Assembly: GCA_051867925.1 (NCBI GenBank)
Contig: JBJDZI010000042.1
Coordinates: forward strand, 1 to 16,509
Source: CAKSQF01 sp051867925
GTDB taxonomy: Bacteria; Bacillota; Clostridia; Oscillospirales; CAG-272
Direction of reading: 5' to 3'
DNA: 16,509 nt
The translations under genes were made by a program, and so were the position numbers. Below are positions 1 to 5,386 of this stretch, one piece after another (position 1 is the first letter of the stretch; the number at the start of each line of letters is the position of its first letter). Below the pieces are notes generated by a model, which saw only the letters and a program-made list of their open reading frames with translations, searched no databases and had not been told where the DNA came from.

Positions 1-19
1 ATTAAGTCACAGTTTTAGG

Positions 20-36
20 GATTATTCGCAATAATC
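20..36 (-). terminator. Weak hairpin at the end of trxB
   Basis: GATTATT (20-26) and AATAATC (30-36) form a 7-bp, AT-rich stem with a CGC loop, overlapping the trxB stop codon (35-37). On the minus strand no T-run follows it, so it is a poor intrinsic terminator and may be chance. Confidence 0.25.
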
Positions 37-943
37 AGACAAATCGTTCTATCATATCTGCGGCAACAGCTCCGTCGGATGCGGCGGTCACGACCTGCCG
101 CAGAGTTTTGGTGCGCACGTCCCCTGCGGCGAATACTCCGGGAACGCCGGTCTTAGTGGTTTCATCTGCAATGATATATCCTGCCTCATCCAGCGCCAGC
201 TGTCCCTGCAAAAAAGCGGTCACAGGCTGTCTGCCTATGCTGATGAAAACGCCGTCACAAGCTATCTCGGTCAGCTCACCCGTTTGCGTGTTTTGCAGAA
301 CCGCACCTTTGACGGTGCCTTCCGCCTTGATCTTCGTCACTTGGCTGTTCCAGTAAAACTCTACGTTTTCTGCATTCATCAGCGGCTCGTGGTAGATCTT
401 CGTAGCATGCAGGCTGTCCCGTCTGTGGACGAGAATCACCTTTTTCACCACACGGGAGAGGTAGAGCGCATCTGCCGCCGCGCTGTTACCGCCGCCTACC
501 AGCACCACTGTTTTTTCCTTGTAAAACCGTCCGTCGCAATGGGCGCAATAATGAACGCCACGACCCACCAGCCCCTGCTCCTCGGGAAGTCCCAACCGTC
601 TGGGATCCGCGCCTGTGGCGATGATCACGGTCTTTCCGAAAAACTCCCCGCTTGCCGTCTCGATCCGCTTGGGATCGGCGGTAAGATCTGTTGCCGTCAC
701 CTCCGTGTATTCGGTCACGGCACCGAAGCGCCGGGCGTTTTCCTGCATCTGCATCCCCAAGGTAAATCCGTCAACCGATGCGATGCCGGGATAGTTTTCG
801 ATTTCACCGGTCAGGGTCATCTGCCCGCCTGCGCACATCCGCTCCAGAACGAGAACCGACAGTCCTGCCCGTGCGGCGTAAAGCGCGGCGGTATAGCCTG
901 CGGGACCTCCGCCGATGATGACGGTATCGTATATTTGATTCAT
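35..943 (-). CDS. trxB: Thioredoxin reductase (NADPH), TrxB
   Basis: Flavoenzyme that passes electrons from NADPH through FAD and a redox-active disulfide to thioredoxin in the cytoplasm. Visible in the 302-residue product: the N-terminal FAD motif GGGPAGYTAA (about residues 11-20), the active-site CAHC pair at C133/C136, the second Rossmann motif GGGNSAAADA, and HRRDSLHA, whose double arginine is typical of NADPH-using TrxB. The C-terminal GVFAAGDV closes the FAD site. Length is close to the usual 300-320. GGAGG lies 5 bases before the ATG. Its likely partner TrxA is encoded at 1708-2016 on the same strand, with a Crp-like regulator gene on the other strand in between, so the two are separate transcripts. 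A -10-like TATAAC (984-979, minus) overlaps the regulator's -10, but no good -35 is seen. Confidence 0.96.
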   Translation of the reverse strand: MNQIYDTVIIGGGPAGYTAALYAARAGLSVLVLERMCAGGQMTLTGEIENYPGIASVDGFTLGMQMQENARRFGAVTEYTEVTATDLTADPKRIETASGEFFGKTVIIATGADPRRLGLPEEQGLVGRGVHYCAHCDGRFYKEKTVVLVGGGNSAAADALYLSRVVKKVILVHRRDSLHATKIYHEPLMNAENVEFYWNSQVTKIKAEGTVKGAVLQNTQTGELTEIACDGVFISIGRQPVTAFLQGQLALDEAGYIIADETTKTGVPGVFAAGDVRTKTLRQVVTAASDGAVAADMIERFV

Positions 944-957
944 TTGTACCTCCGATA

Positions 958-986
958 TTGACTTTTTTCGCGTTTCGTGTTATACT
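958..986 (+). promoter_or_regulatory. Sigma-A promoter of the Crp-like regulator
   Basis: TTGACT (958-963), 17-bp spacer, TATACT (981-986). Predicted start about 993, giving a leader of about 50 bases. Because the -35 covers 958-963, translation cannot sensibly begin at the in-frame TTG at 958; this decides the start at 1045. Confidence 0.85.
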
Positions 987-1002
987 CTTATTATGCTGTA
1001 TT

Positions 1003-1017
1003 GACGGCGTTGCCGTC
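1003..1017. repeat. 15-bp inverted repeat in the regulator leader
   Basis: GACGGC (1003-1008), GTT, GCCGTC (1012-1017): a perfect 6-3-6 inverted repeat. It lies at about +11 to +25 of the predicted regulator transcript and just upstream of a possible trxB promoter. It could be an operator or a small RNA hairpin. Its sequence does not resemble TGTGA-N-TCACA. Confidence 0.5.
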
Positions 1018-1044
1018 GCGGCTTTGCCGTTGAAAGGAACTATT

Positions 1045-1719
1045 ATGGGACGCGCCATGTTTGAATCGGTCTTTCGGGAAAAATTCCCCTTTTGGCAGGA
1101 ACTTTCCGAAGACGACAAAATCTATCTCTGCAACAACACCTATGCCATCGGCTATCCCCGCGGCACCGTAATCCACGACGGCAGTCATTGCCCCGGGGTG
1201 ATTCTGGTGCAAAAAGGCTGTTTGCGGGTCTATCTGCTTTCGGAAAAAGGAAAAGAGGTCACCCTCTACCGACTCTACCCCGGTGACATCTGCATTCTCT
1301 CCGCGCCTTGCGTACTGGACGCCGTCACCTTTGACGTGCTGGTGGAAGCCGATGAATTCTGCGAATGCTACGTCATCGGCGGTCAGGCTTTCCGTGATGC
1401 GTGCGAAAAGAATCCCCACATCAAGATCTTCGCTTTGGAAACCACCGTTTCCAGATTCTCTGACGTGATGTGGGTGATGCAACAGATCCTGTTCATGAGC
1501 ATGGATAGACGGCTTGCCATCTTTCTCTCGGATGAGAGTGCCCGCACCGCATCGGATACGGTGGCTCTCACCCACGAGCAGATCGCCAAATATATGGGAT
1601 CTGCCCGGGAGGTGGTTACACGAATGCTGAAATACTTCGCCGCCGAGGGGATCGTGGAACTGTCCCGCAAGGGCGTGAAGATCCTCGATAAACAGCGTCT
1701 GCGGCAGTTAACCCTCTAA
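1045..1719 (+). CDS. Crp/Fnr-family transcriptional regulator, cysteine-rich
   Basis: Cytoplasmic DNA-binding regulator of 224 residues. The N-terminal half has the cyclic-nucleotide-binding-like fold (GVILVQKGCLRVYLL, EVTLYRLYPGDICIL) and the C-terminal half a winged helix (THEQIAKYMGSAREVVTRML). The recognition helix holds R188, E189 and R193, matching CRP R180/E181/R185, so TGTGA-type half sites are expected. Eight cysteines (29, 49, 59, 83, 89, 106, 108, 120) all lie in the sensor half and none in the DNA-binding half; the C83-x5-C89 and C106-x-C108 pairs are notable. I see no intact cAMP pocket signature. The start at 1045 is chosen because GAAAGGA lies just upstream and the promoter -35 covers the earlier TTG. 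Relatives in Clostridia often sit beside thioredoxin genes (recalled, not searched). Its end overlaps the end of convergent trxA by 12 bases. The ligand is unknown; a redox signal is my inference. Confidence 0.9.
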   Translation: MGRAMFESVFREKFPFWQELSEDDKIYLCNNTYAIGYPRGTVIHDGSHCPGVILVQKGCLRVYLLSEKGKEVTLYRLYPGDICILSAPCVLDAVTFDVLVEADEFCECYVIGGQAFRDACEKNPHIKIFALETTVSRFSDVMWVMQQILFMSMDRRLAIFLSDESARTASDTVALTHEQIAKYMGSAREVVTRMLKYFAAEGIVELSRKGVKILDKQRLRQLTL

Positions 1720-2016
1720 CATCGCAAGAATCTGCGCTTTGGGGCGGGCGCCTGCAGACTGACTGACAACCTCGCCGCCCTTCATCACCACCAGCGTGGG
1801 GATGCTGACTACGCCAAACTGCTGTGCCAGCTCGGGGGAGTTGTCCACATTGATCTTGCCCACCGTGTACTGCGGGCATTCCTCGGCGATTTGATCCACG
1901 ATGGGGGACACCATGCGACAGGGACCGCACCAATCTGCGTAAAAGTCCAGCAGAACGGTCTTTTCGCTGTTTTTGACTGCTTCAAAATTGTCTTTCGTGA
2001 CTACAATGACTGACAT
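1708..2016 (-). CDS. trxA: Thioredoxin
   Basis: Small cytoplasmic dithiol reductant, recycled by TrxB, serving peroxiredoxins such as the Bcp encoded next door. The 102-residue product has the classical active site W29-C30-G31-P32-C33, the preceding DFYADWCG strand-loop, and the cis-proline loop VVSIPTLVV. Length is normal for Trx1. The ribosome site AAAGGATG lies about 7 bases before the ATG. The stop codon falls inside the 3' end of the convergent regulator gene, a 12-base tail-to-tail overlap with no terminator between. The promoter has a good -10 but no -35, with a CRP-like palindrome upstream, so activation by a Crp-type protein is likely. Confidence 0.96.
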   Translation of the reverse strand: MSVIVVTKDNFEAVKNSEKTVLLDFYADWCGPCRMVSPIVDQIAEECPQYTVGKINVDNSPELAQQFGVVSIPTLVVMKGGEVVSQSAGARPKAQILAMLEG

Positions 2017-2055
2017 ATTTGTATCATCCTTTCGCTTTTTGCTATTTGTAATCTT

Positions 2056-2061
2056 AGTATA
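2056..2061 (-). promoter_or_regulatory. trxA promoter -10 element, weak -35
   Basis: On the minus strand TATACT occupies 2061 to 2056. The hexamer 17 bases upstream is CAGAAA, far from TTGACA. Predicted start is about 2049. A good -10 with a poor -35 and a palindrome centred 41 bases upstream is the layout of a class II activator-dependent promoter. Confidence 0.65.
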
Positions 2062-2082
2062 GCCAGATTTTTCGGCAATTTC

Positions 2083-2097
2083 TGTGACATGGTCACA
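2083..2097. promoter_or_regulatory. CRP-type operator between trxA and bcp
   Basis: TGTGACATGGTCACA is a perfect inverted repeat: arms TGTGAC/GTCACA with a 3-base centre, equally TGTGA-N5-TCACA. E. coli CRP sites have N6, so this is one base tighter. The centre (2090) is at about -41 of the predicted trxA start and about 60 bases before the bcp ATG. The neighbouring Crp-like regulator has the residues expected to read TGTGA. Confidence 0.7.
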
Positions 2098-2107
2098 AAA
2101 TCGGAGA

Positions 2108-2136
2108 TTTCAATGGAATGATCCGAAATTTATACG
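2108..2136 (+). promoter_or_regulatory. Possible bcp promoter
   Basis: TTTCAA (2108-2113), 17 bp, TATACG (2131-2136). The predicted start near 2143 would fall inside the GAGAGG ribosome site, leaving almost no leader, so this assignment is doubtful. A better match was not found between the operator and the gene. Confidence 0.3.
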
Positions 2137-2151
2137 AATGGAGAGGAAAAA

Positions 2152-2604
2152 ATGTTGACAATCGGCTCACAAGCCCCCGATTTTACTTTGCAGGACAAGA
2201 ACGGGAAGACCGTCTCTCTGTCTGATTTTCGCGGGAAGAAGGTGGTTTTATACTTCTACCCCAAAGACAACACACCCGGTTGCACCCGTCAGGCCTGTGC
2301 ATTTGCGGGCACTTACGGAGCGTTTCGGCAAAGGGGCGTGGAGGTCATCGGCATCAGCCGTGACAGCGTCGCATCGCACGGCAAATTTGCCGAAAAGTAT
2401 TCCCTGCCCTTCGTTTTGCTCTCCGATCCCGAACTGACTGCAATCTGCGCCTACGGTGTGTGGCAGGAGAAAAAACTCTACGGAAAAGTCTCTATGGGCG
2501 TGGTGCGAACCACCTTCGTCATTGACGAAAACGGCGTGATCGAGCGGATTATGCCCAAAGTCAAGCCCGACACCAACGCGGAAGAAATTCTGAAACAGTT
2601 ATGA
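2152..2604 (+). CDS. bcp: Bcp-type thioredoxin-dependent peroxiredoxin
   Basis: AhpC/TSA-family peroxidase of the Bcp/PrxQ group, reducing hydrogen and organic peroxides in the cytoplasm with electrons from thioredoxin. The 150-residue product begins with G-x-x-APDFTLQD, then VVLYFYPKDNTPGCT with peroxidatic C44, and C49 five residues later (CTRQAC), the usual resolving position in PrxQ-type enzymes. Mid-protein VIGISRDSVASHGKFAEKY and VVRTTFVIDENG are typical of the family. GAGAGG stands 5 bases before the ATG. It is divergent from trxA across the CRP-type palindrome and is followed 36 bases later by exoA with no terminator between, so the two are probably one transcript. Pairing with trxA and trxB makes a complete NADPH-to-peroxide chain. 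Confidence 0.95.
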   Translation: MLTIGSQAPDFTLQDKNGKTVSLSDFRGKKVVLYFYPKDNTPGCTRQACAFAGTYGAFRQRGVEVIGISRDSVASHGKFAEKYSLPFVLLSDPELTAICAYGVWQEKKLYGKVSMGVVRTTFVIDENGVIERIMPKVKPDTNAEEILKQL

Positions 2605-2640
2605 TCCCCTAACCAATCCCCATCGAAAGGAAACTATACA

Positions 2641-3390
2641 ATGAAATTTATCTCGTGGAATGTGAACGGCTTCCGTGCCGTTCTGGAAAAGGGCTTTGCC
2701 GATTTCATCGCCTCTGCCGATGCGGATTATATCTGCCTGCAGGAGACAAAAATGCAACCGGGGCAGGCGGTATTTGATGCACCCGGCTATCATCAATACT
2801 GGTACAGCGCCGAGAAGAAGGGCTATTCGGGTACGGCAGTTTTCACAAAGTACGAGCCGCTCTCGGTGCGCTACGGCATCGGCATTCCCGAACACGACAC
2901 CGAGGGGCGCGCCATCACGCTGGAGTACGAGGAATTCTATCTGCTCTGTGTCTACACGCCCAACGCCCAGCGCGAACTGGCAAGACTGGATTACCGCATG
3001 GCGTGGGAGGATGCGCTCCGCGCTTACATCACGGATCTGGACAGCCGAAAGCCCGTGATCTACTGCGGCGATCTGAATGTGGCGCACGAGGAGATCGATC
3101 TGAAAAATCCCAAGACCAACCGTCACAGCGCAGGCTTCTCTGACGAGGAGCGAGGCAAATTCACCGAACTGCTTCGCAGCGGCTTTACCGACAGTTTCCG
3201 CGCACTCTATCCCGACCGGGTGCAATACTCCTGGTGGAGTTATATGATGAAGGCGCGGGAGAAGAACGTCGGCTGGCGCATCGACTATTTCGTGGTGTCA
3301 GATCGGCTCTTCCCGCGGGTGAAGGACAGTTTCATCCTGTCCGACGTCATGGGAAGCGATCATTGTCCCGTAGGGATCATCCTGGATTGA
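2641..3390 (+). CDS. exoA: Exodeoxyribonuclease III / AP endonuclease
   Basis: Metal-dependent nuclease of base-excision repair that cuts at abasic sites and trims 3' blocking ends, both produced by oxidative damage. The 249-residue product has the whole set of exonuclease-endonuclease-phosphatase motifs: SWNVNGFR with N7, LQETK with metal ligand E35, GDLNVAH with D144 and N146, WRIDYF, and the C-terminal GSDHCPV with D240 and H241. Length is that of the xth/exoA group. AAAGGA lies about 10 bases upstream of the ATG. It follows bcp by 36 bases on the same strand and ends before a long hairpin at 3429-3459. Joint transcription with a peroxiredoxin suggests a stress role, which is inference. 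Confidence 0.95.
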   Translation: MKFISWNVNGFRAVLEKGFADFIASADADYICLQETKMQPGQAVFDAPGYHQYWYSAEKKGYSGTAVFTKYEPLSVRYGIGIPEHDTEGRAITLEYEEFYLLCVYTPNAQRELARLDYRMAWEDALRAYITDLDSRKPVIYCGDLNVAHEEIDLKNPKTNRHSAGFSDEERGKFTELLRSGFTDSFRALYPDRVQYSWWSYMMKAREKNVGWRIDYFVVSDRLFPRVKDSFILSDVMGSDHCPVGIILD

Positions 3391-3428
3391 GGGCATCCCG
3401 CAAACAGATATTCATCGCTGTAAACAAC

Positions 3429-3459
3429 CACCGACCGAGACGAAATGGCTCGGTCGGTG
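3429..3459. terminator. Bidirectional hairpin between exoA and GH43
   Basis: CACCGACCGAG (3429-3439) and CTCGGTCGGTG (3449-3459) pair perfectly over 11 bp with a 9-base loop, between two convergent genes. T-runs are weak on both sides (GTTGTTTA on the minus side), but place and strength of the stem fit a shared terminator. Confidence 0.65.
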
Positions 3460-3476
3460 ATTGGTTATGGGAAATC

Positions 3477-4652
3477 TCAGATCACGTCTGCATTCAGTGC
3501 TTTGGTGGTGTAGCGATTCCCTGCTTTATCGGTAACCACGGCGTAGACCTTGTATACGCCGACTTCGGGGGACTTCCAAATCAGTTTTTCCCCATAACCA
3601 CCTTCATAGATTACCTCACCGTTGGCGTAAAGGGTTACCCTGTCGACGGAGTCTGCCGCAAGACGGGTACCCAGCGTAAACACTTTCTCCTTCCCTGCGG
3701 GATGGGCGCCCACGGTGGCGTGTTGGAGCCAGCAATAGATGGGGTGTGCGGCAACGCCTTCTTTAGTCATCCGAACGGTGTTGATGCCACCCAGTGGATT
3801 GAAGGTCAGCCGATCAATATTGGCGCGGCGGAATTTGGCATCGCCTTGATGCTGATGGTAGATGATGAAATACTCATCCGTGCCGGGGATGTTCAGAACG
3901 GAGTTGTGACCCGGTCCGATGTAGCCGAGTTCCATATCGGTGGAGAGGATCGGCACACGGGACAGTTCTTTGGTGAATGGACCTTCGGGACGGTCGCTGA
4001 CCGCATAATTGACACGGTAGCTGTGATCTGCGTGAAGTGCCGGGGAGTCGCACCAGATGTACTCGCTCCAGAGGTAGTAGTAGAGGTTGTTCCGTTTGAA
4101 GACGAACGAGCCTTCGCAGTGGTAGTCCTTCTCCAGCGAATAGTCAAAGACAACCTGCTTTTCGCCCTTGAAGGAGATCATATCGGCGTTCAGTTCCTGC
4201 ATGAACATCTTGCCGTAGAAGGTGGCACCCCAATAGAGGTAGGTTCTGCCGTCATCGTCGATGAAAACGCAGGGATCGATGGTGGACATATCCTCTTCAA
4301 ATGCGATGAGCGGTTTTCCGAGAGGATCAACGAAGGAACCTGTAGGGGAGTCGGACACCGCCACGCCGATGGAACTTGCCGCGCTGAAGTAGAAATAATA
4401 TTTGCCGTTGCGTTCAATAATGTCGGGCGCCCATGCATCCTTGCGCGCCCAGCCTAGATCGGAGAATTTCAGGATCATGCCCTCGTTCTTCCAATCGGTC
4501 AGATCTTCCGACGACCAAGTGCCGAACCCCACTTCGGGGATTCCGCCAAAGGTGGGATAGACATAATATTTGTCGCAAAGCTGCACCATTGTGGGATCGG
4601 CGGCAGGATCGGAGATAATGGGATTACCCGTGAATTTCGGGGATTGGTTCAT
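3477..4652 (-). CDS. GH43-family glycoside hydrolase, cytoplasmic
   Basis: Inverting glycosidase of the five-bladed beta-propeller GH43 family, probably an arabinofuranosidase or beta-xylosidase on short oligosaccharides; the exact substrate cannot be read from sequence. The three expected acidic residues are visible: base D19 (AADPTMV), pKa-setting D126 (STIDPCVFIDDDG) and acid E180 (HCEGSFVF). The propeller covers about residues 8-320; residues about 328-391 look like a small Ig-like domain (VTLYANGEVIYEGG ... VYKVYAVVTDKAGN). There is no signal peptide, so it should act inside the cell, unlike the two large GH43 lipoproteins. The reading frame stays open upstream to 5282, but the ATG at 4652 is chosen: GGAG lies 7 bases before it, the propeller starts right after it, and its promoter and the opposite mutT gene occupy the rest. 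Confidence 0.9.
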   Translation of the reverse strand: MNQSPKFTGNPIISDPAADPTMVQLCDKYYVYPTFGGIPEVGFGTWSSEDLTDWKNEGMILKFSDLGWARKDAWAPDIIERNGKYYFYFSAASSIGVAVSDSPTGSFVDPLGKPLIAFEEDMSTIDPCVFIDDDGRTYLYWGATFYGKMFMQELNADMISFKGEKQVVFDYSLEKDYHCEGSFVFKRNNLYYYLWSEYIWCDSPALHADHSYRVNYAVSDRPEGPFTKELSRVPILSTDMELGYIGPGHNSVLNIPGTDEYFIIYHQHQGDAKFRRANIDRLTFNPLGGINTVRMTKEGVAAHPIYCWLQHATVGAHPAGKEKVFTLGTRLAADSVDRVTLYANGEVIYEGGYGEKLIWKSPEVGVYKVYAVVTDKAGNRYTTKALNADVI

Positions 4653-4685
4653 AGTAAAGCTCCGTTTCTGTAATATTCTGCGTAC

Positions 4686-4714
4686 AGTATAGCATATCGG
4701 GGAACAAATTGCAA
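4686..4714 (-). promoter_or_regulatory. Promoter of the cytoplasmic GH43 gene
   Basis: Minus strand: TTGCAA (4714-4709), 17-bp spacer, TATACT (4691-4686); start about 4679, 27 bases before the ATG. The -35 lies in one arm of the inverted repeat shared with the mutT promoter. Confidence 0.85.
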
Positions 4715-4749
4715 GGCTGAAGGAGCAATTTTGCTTTTTTGCTTGCAAT
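4708..4749. repeat. Symmetric inverted repeats in the GH43/mutT divergent region
   Basis: ATTGCAAG (4708-4715) and CTTGCAAT (4742-4749) are perfect inverted copies 26 bases apart, and each contains the -35 of one divergent promoter. Between them AGCAA (4724-4728) and TTGCT (4731-4735) form a second, central inverted repeat. The arrangement would suit a dimeric regulator acting on both promoters, or it reflects two alike promoters back to back. Confidence 0.65.
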
Positions 4750-4771
4750 CCCGCATATTTCGTGATATAAT
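4743..4771 (+). promoter_or_regulatory. mutT promoter
   Basis: TTGCAA (4743-4748), 17-bp spacer, TATAAT (4766-4771); start about 4778, 25 bases before the ATG at 4803. It excludes the earlier in-frame ATG-like start at 4731, which lies upstream of the promoter. Confidence 0.88.
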
Positions 4772-4802
4772 ACGGTATCAAAACGATTGGAAGTGTAAAA
4801 AG

Positions 4803-5204
4803 ATGACCGAAGTGGTAGCCGCACTGATTTGGGACGAGAATCTCAAAAAATTTCTCATTTGCCAACGACCAGCAAACAAGTCCTGCGGACTTCTTTGGGA
4901 GTTCGTGGGCGGAAAAGTTGAGGCGGGCGAGTGCAGGGAAGATGCGCTGATCCGCGAATGTCGGGAGGAGCTTGCCATCACTCTGTCGGTGGGCAAAGTC
5001 TTTACTGAGGTGGTTCACGAGTACCCCGACATCACGGTACATCTGACGCTGTTTCACGCCACCATCACCGAGGGCGTTCCACAGATGCTGGAACACAACG
5101 ATATCCGCTGGATCACAACGGACGAGATCCCACAGTATGTGTTCTGCCCTGCGGACGAGGAAATTCTGGAGAAGATCGCAAGGGCGTTTTCGGGCAAGGG
5201 CTGA
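4803..5204 (+). CDS. mutT: MutT-like Nudix nucleoside triphosphate pyrophosphatase
   Basis: Cytoplasmic house-cleaning hydrolase; family members remove oxidised nucleotides such as 8-oxo-dGTP, though some prefer CTP or methylated dCTP. The 133-residue product has a Nudix box at about residues 37-59: G37, E43, R51-E52, E55-E56, fitting G-x5-E-x7-RE-U-x-EE, with Ala where the late Gly is usual. The N-terminal EVVAALIWDE and FLICQRP strands, the LLWEFVGGK entry, and the C-terminal DIRWITTDEIPQYVFCPAD are typical of the short MutT group. The start at 4803 is set by the promoter at 4743-4771; the ribosome site GGAAG is weak and 9 bases away. It is divergent from the GH43 gene and ends at a strong terminator. 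It fits the damage-control genes to the left better than the sugar genes around it. Confidence 0.92.
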   Translation: MTEVVAALIWDENLKKFLICQRPANKSCGLLWEFVGGKVEAGECREDALIRECREELAITLSVGKVFTEVVHEYPDITVHLTLFHATITEGVPQMLEHNDIRWITTDEIPQYVFCPADEEILEKIARAFSGKG

Positions 5205-5232
5205 GAAGGTAATTGATATTACGGGTATAATC

Positions 5233-5263
5233 AAATGGGCGGCAAGAATTTGCCGCCCATTTT
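5233..5263. terminator. Terminator after mutT, probably bidirectional
   Basis: AAATGGGCGGCAA (5233-5245) pairs perfectly with TTGCCGCCCATTT (5250-5262) around a GAAT loop: 13 bp with T's on the plus side and, by symmetry, T's on the minus side after the A's. It lies between convergent mutT and the GH115 gene and can serve both. Confidence 0.85.
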
Positions 5264-5264
5264 G

Positions 5265-5386
5265 AAAGTATTTGAGGTTCATACCCTCTTTTTCAAAAGA
5301 GGGGTGAGTTGGAGCAGAGATACACCCGGCTCCGTTGCAGGACTACGCCCGGTTCCGGGAGCGAAGCCCCTATGCAATTCTATCAT
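5265..5386. repeat. Intergenic palindrome-rich segment, REP-like
   Basis: Between the mutT terminator and the GH115 stop codon lie CCCTCTTTT/AAAAGAGGG (5284-5292/5295-5303, 2-base loop) and CCCGG-TT-CCGGG (5348-5359) inside GC-rich non-coding DNA. No believable gene is present. The mixture of short palindromes recalls dispersed intergenic repeats, but only one copy is in this window. Confidence 0.4.

Noticed and set aside
958..1044. N-terminal extension of the Crp-like regulator from TTG 958
   Set aside because: The TTG is part of the -35 hexamer; the ATG at 1045 has a ribosome site and the normal family start.
2152..3390. Operon of bcp and exoA under a dedicated sugar regulator
   Set aside because: Nothing in the upstream region resembles the TTGCAA pattern of the sugar genes; the only clear site is the CRP-type palindrome.
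3234..4457. Open frame of 407 codons on the plus strand overlapping exoA and opposite GH43
   Set aside because: It begins inside exoA, crosses the terminator hairpin and is antisense to conserved GH43 motifs.
4653..5282. N-terminal extension of the cytoplasmic GH43 protein by 210 residues
   Set aside because: The extra part is antisense to mutT and crosses both divergent promoters; the ATG at 4652 has a ribosome site and starts right at the propeller.
5265..5386. Attachment site or insertion-sequence end
   Set aside because: Only short palindromes, no target-site duplication and no transposase or integrase nearby.
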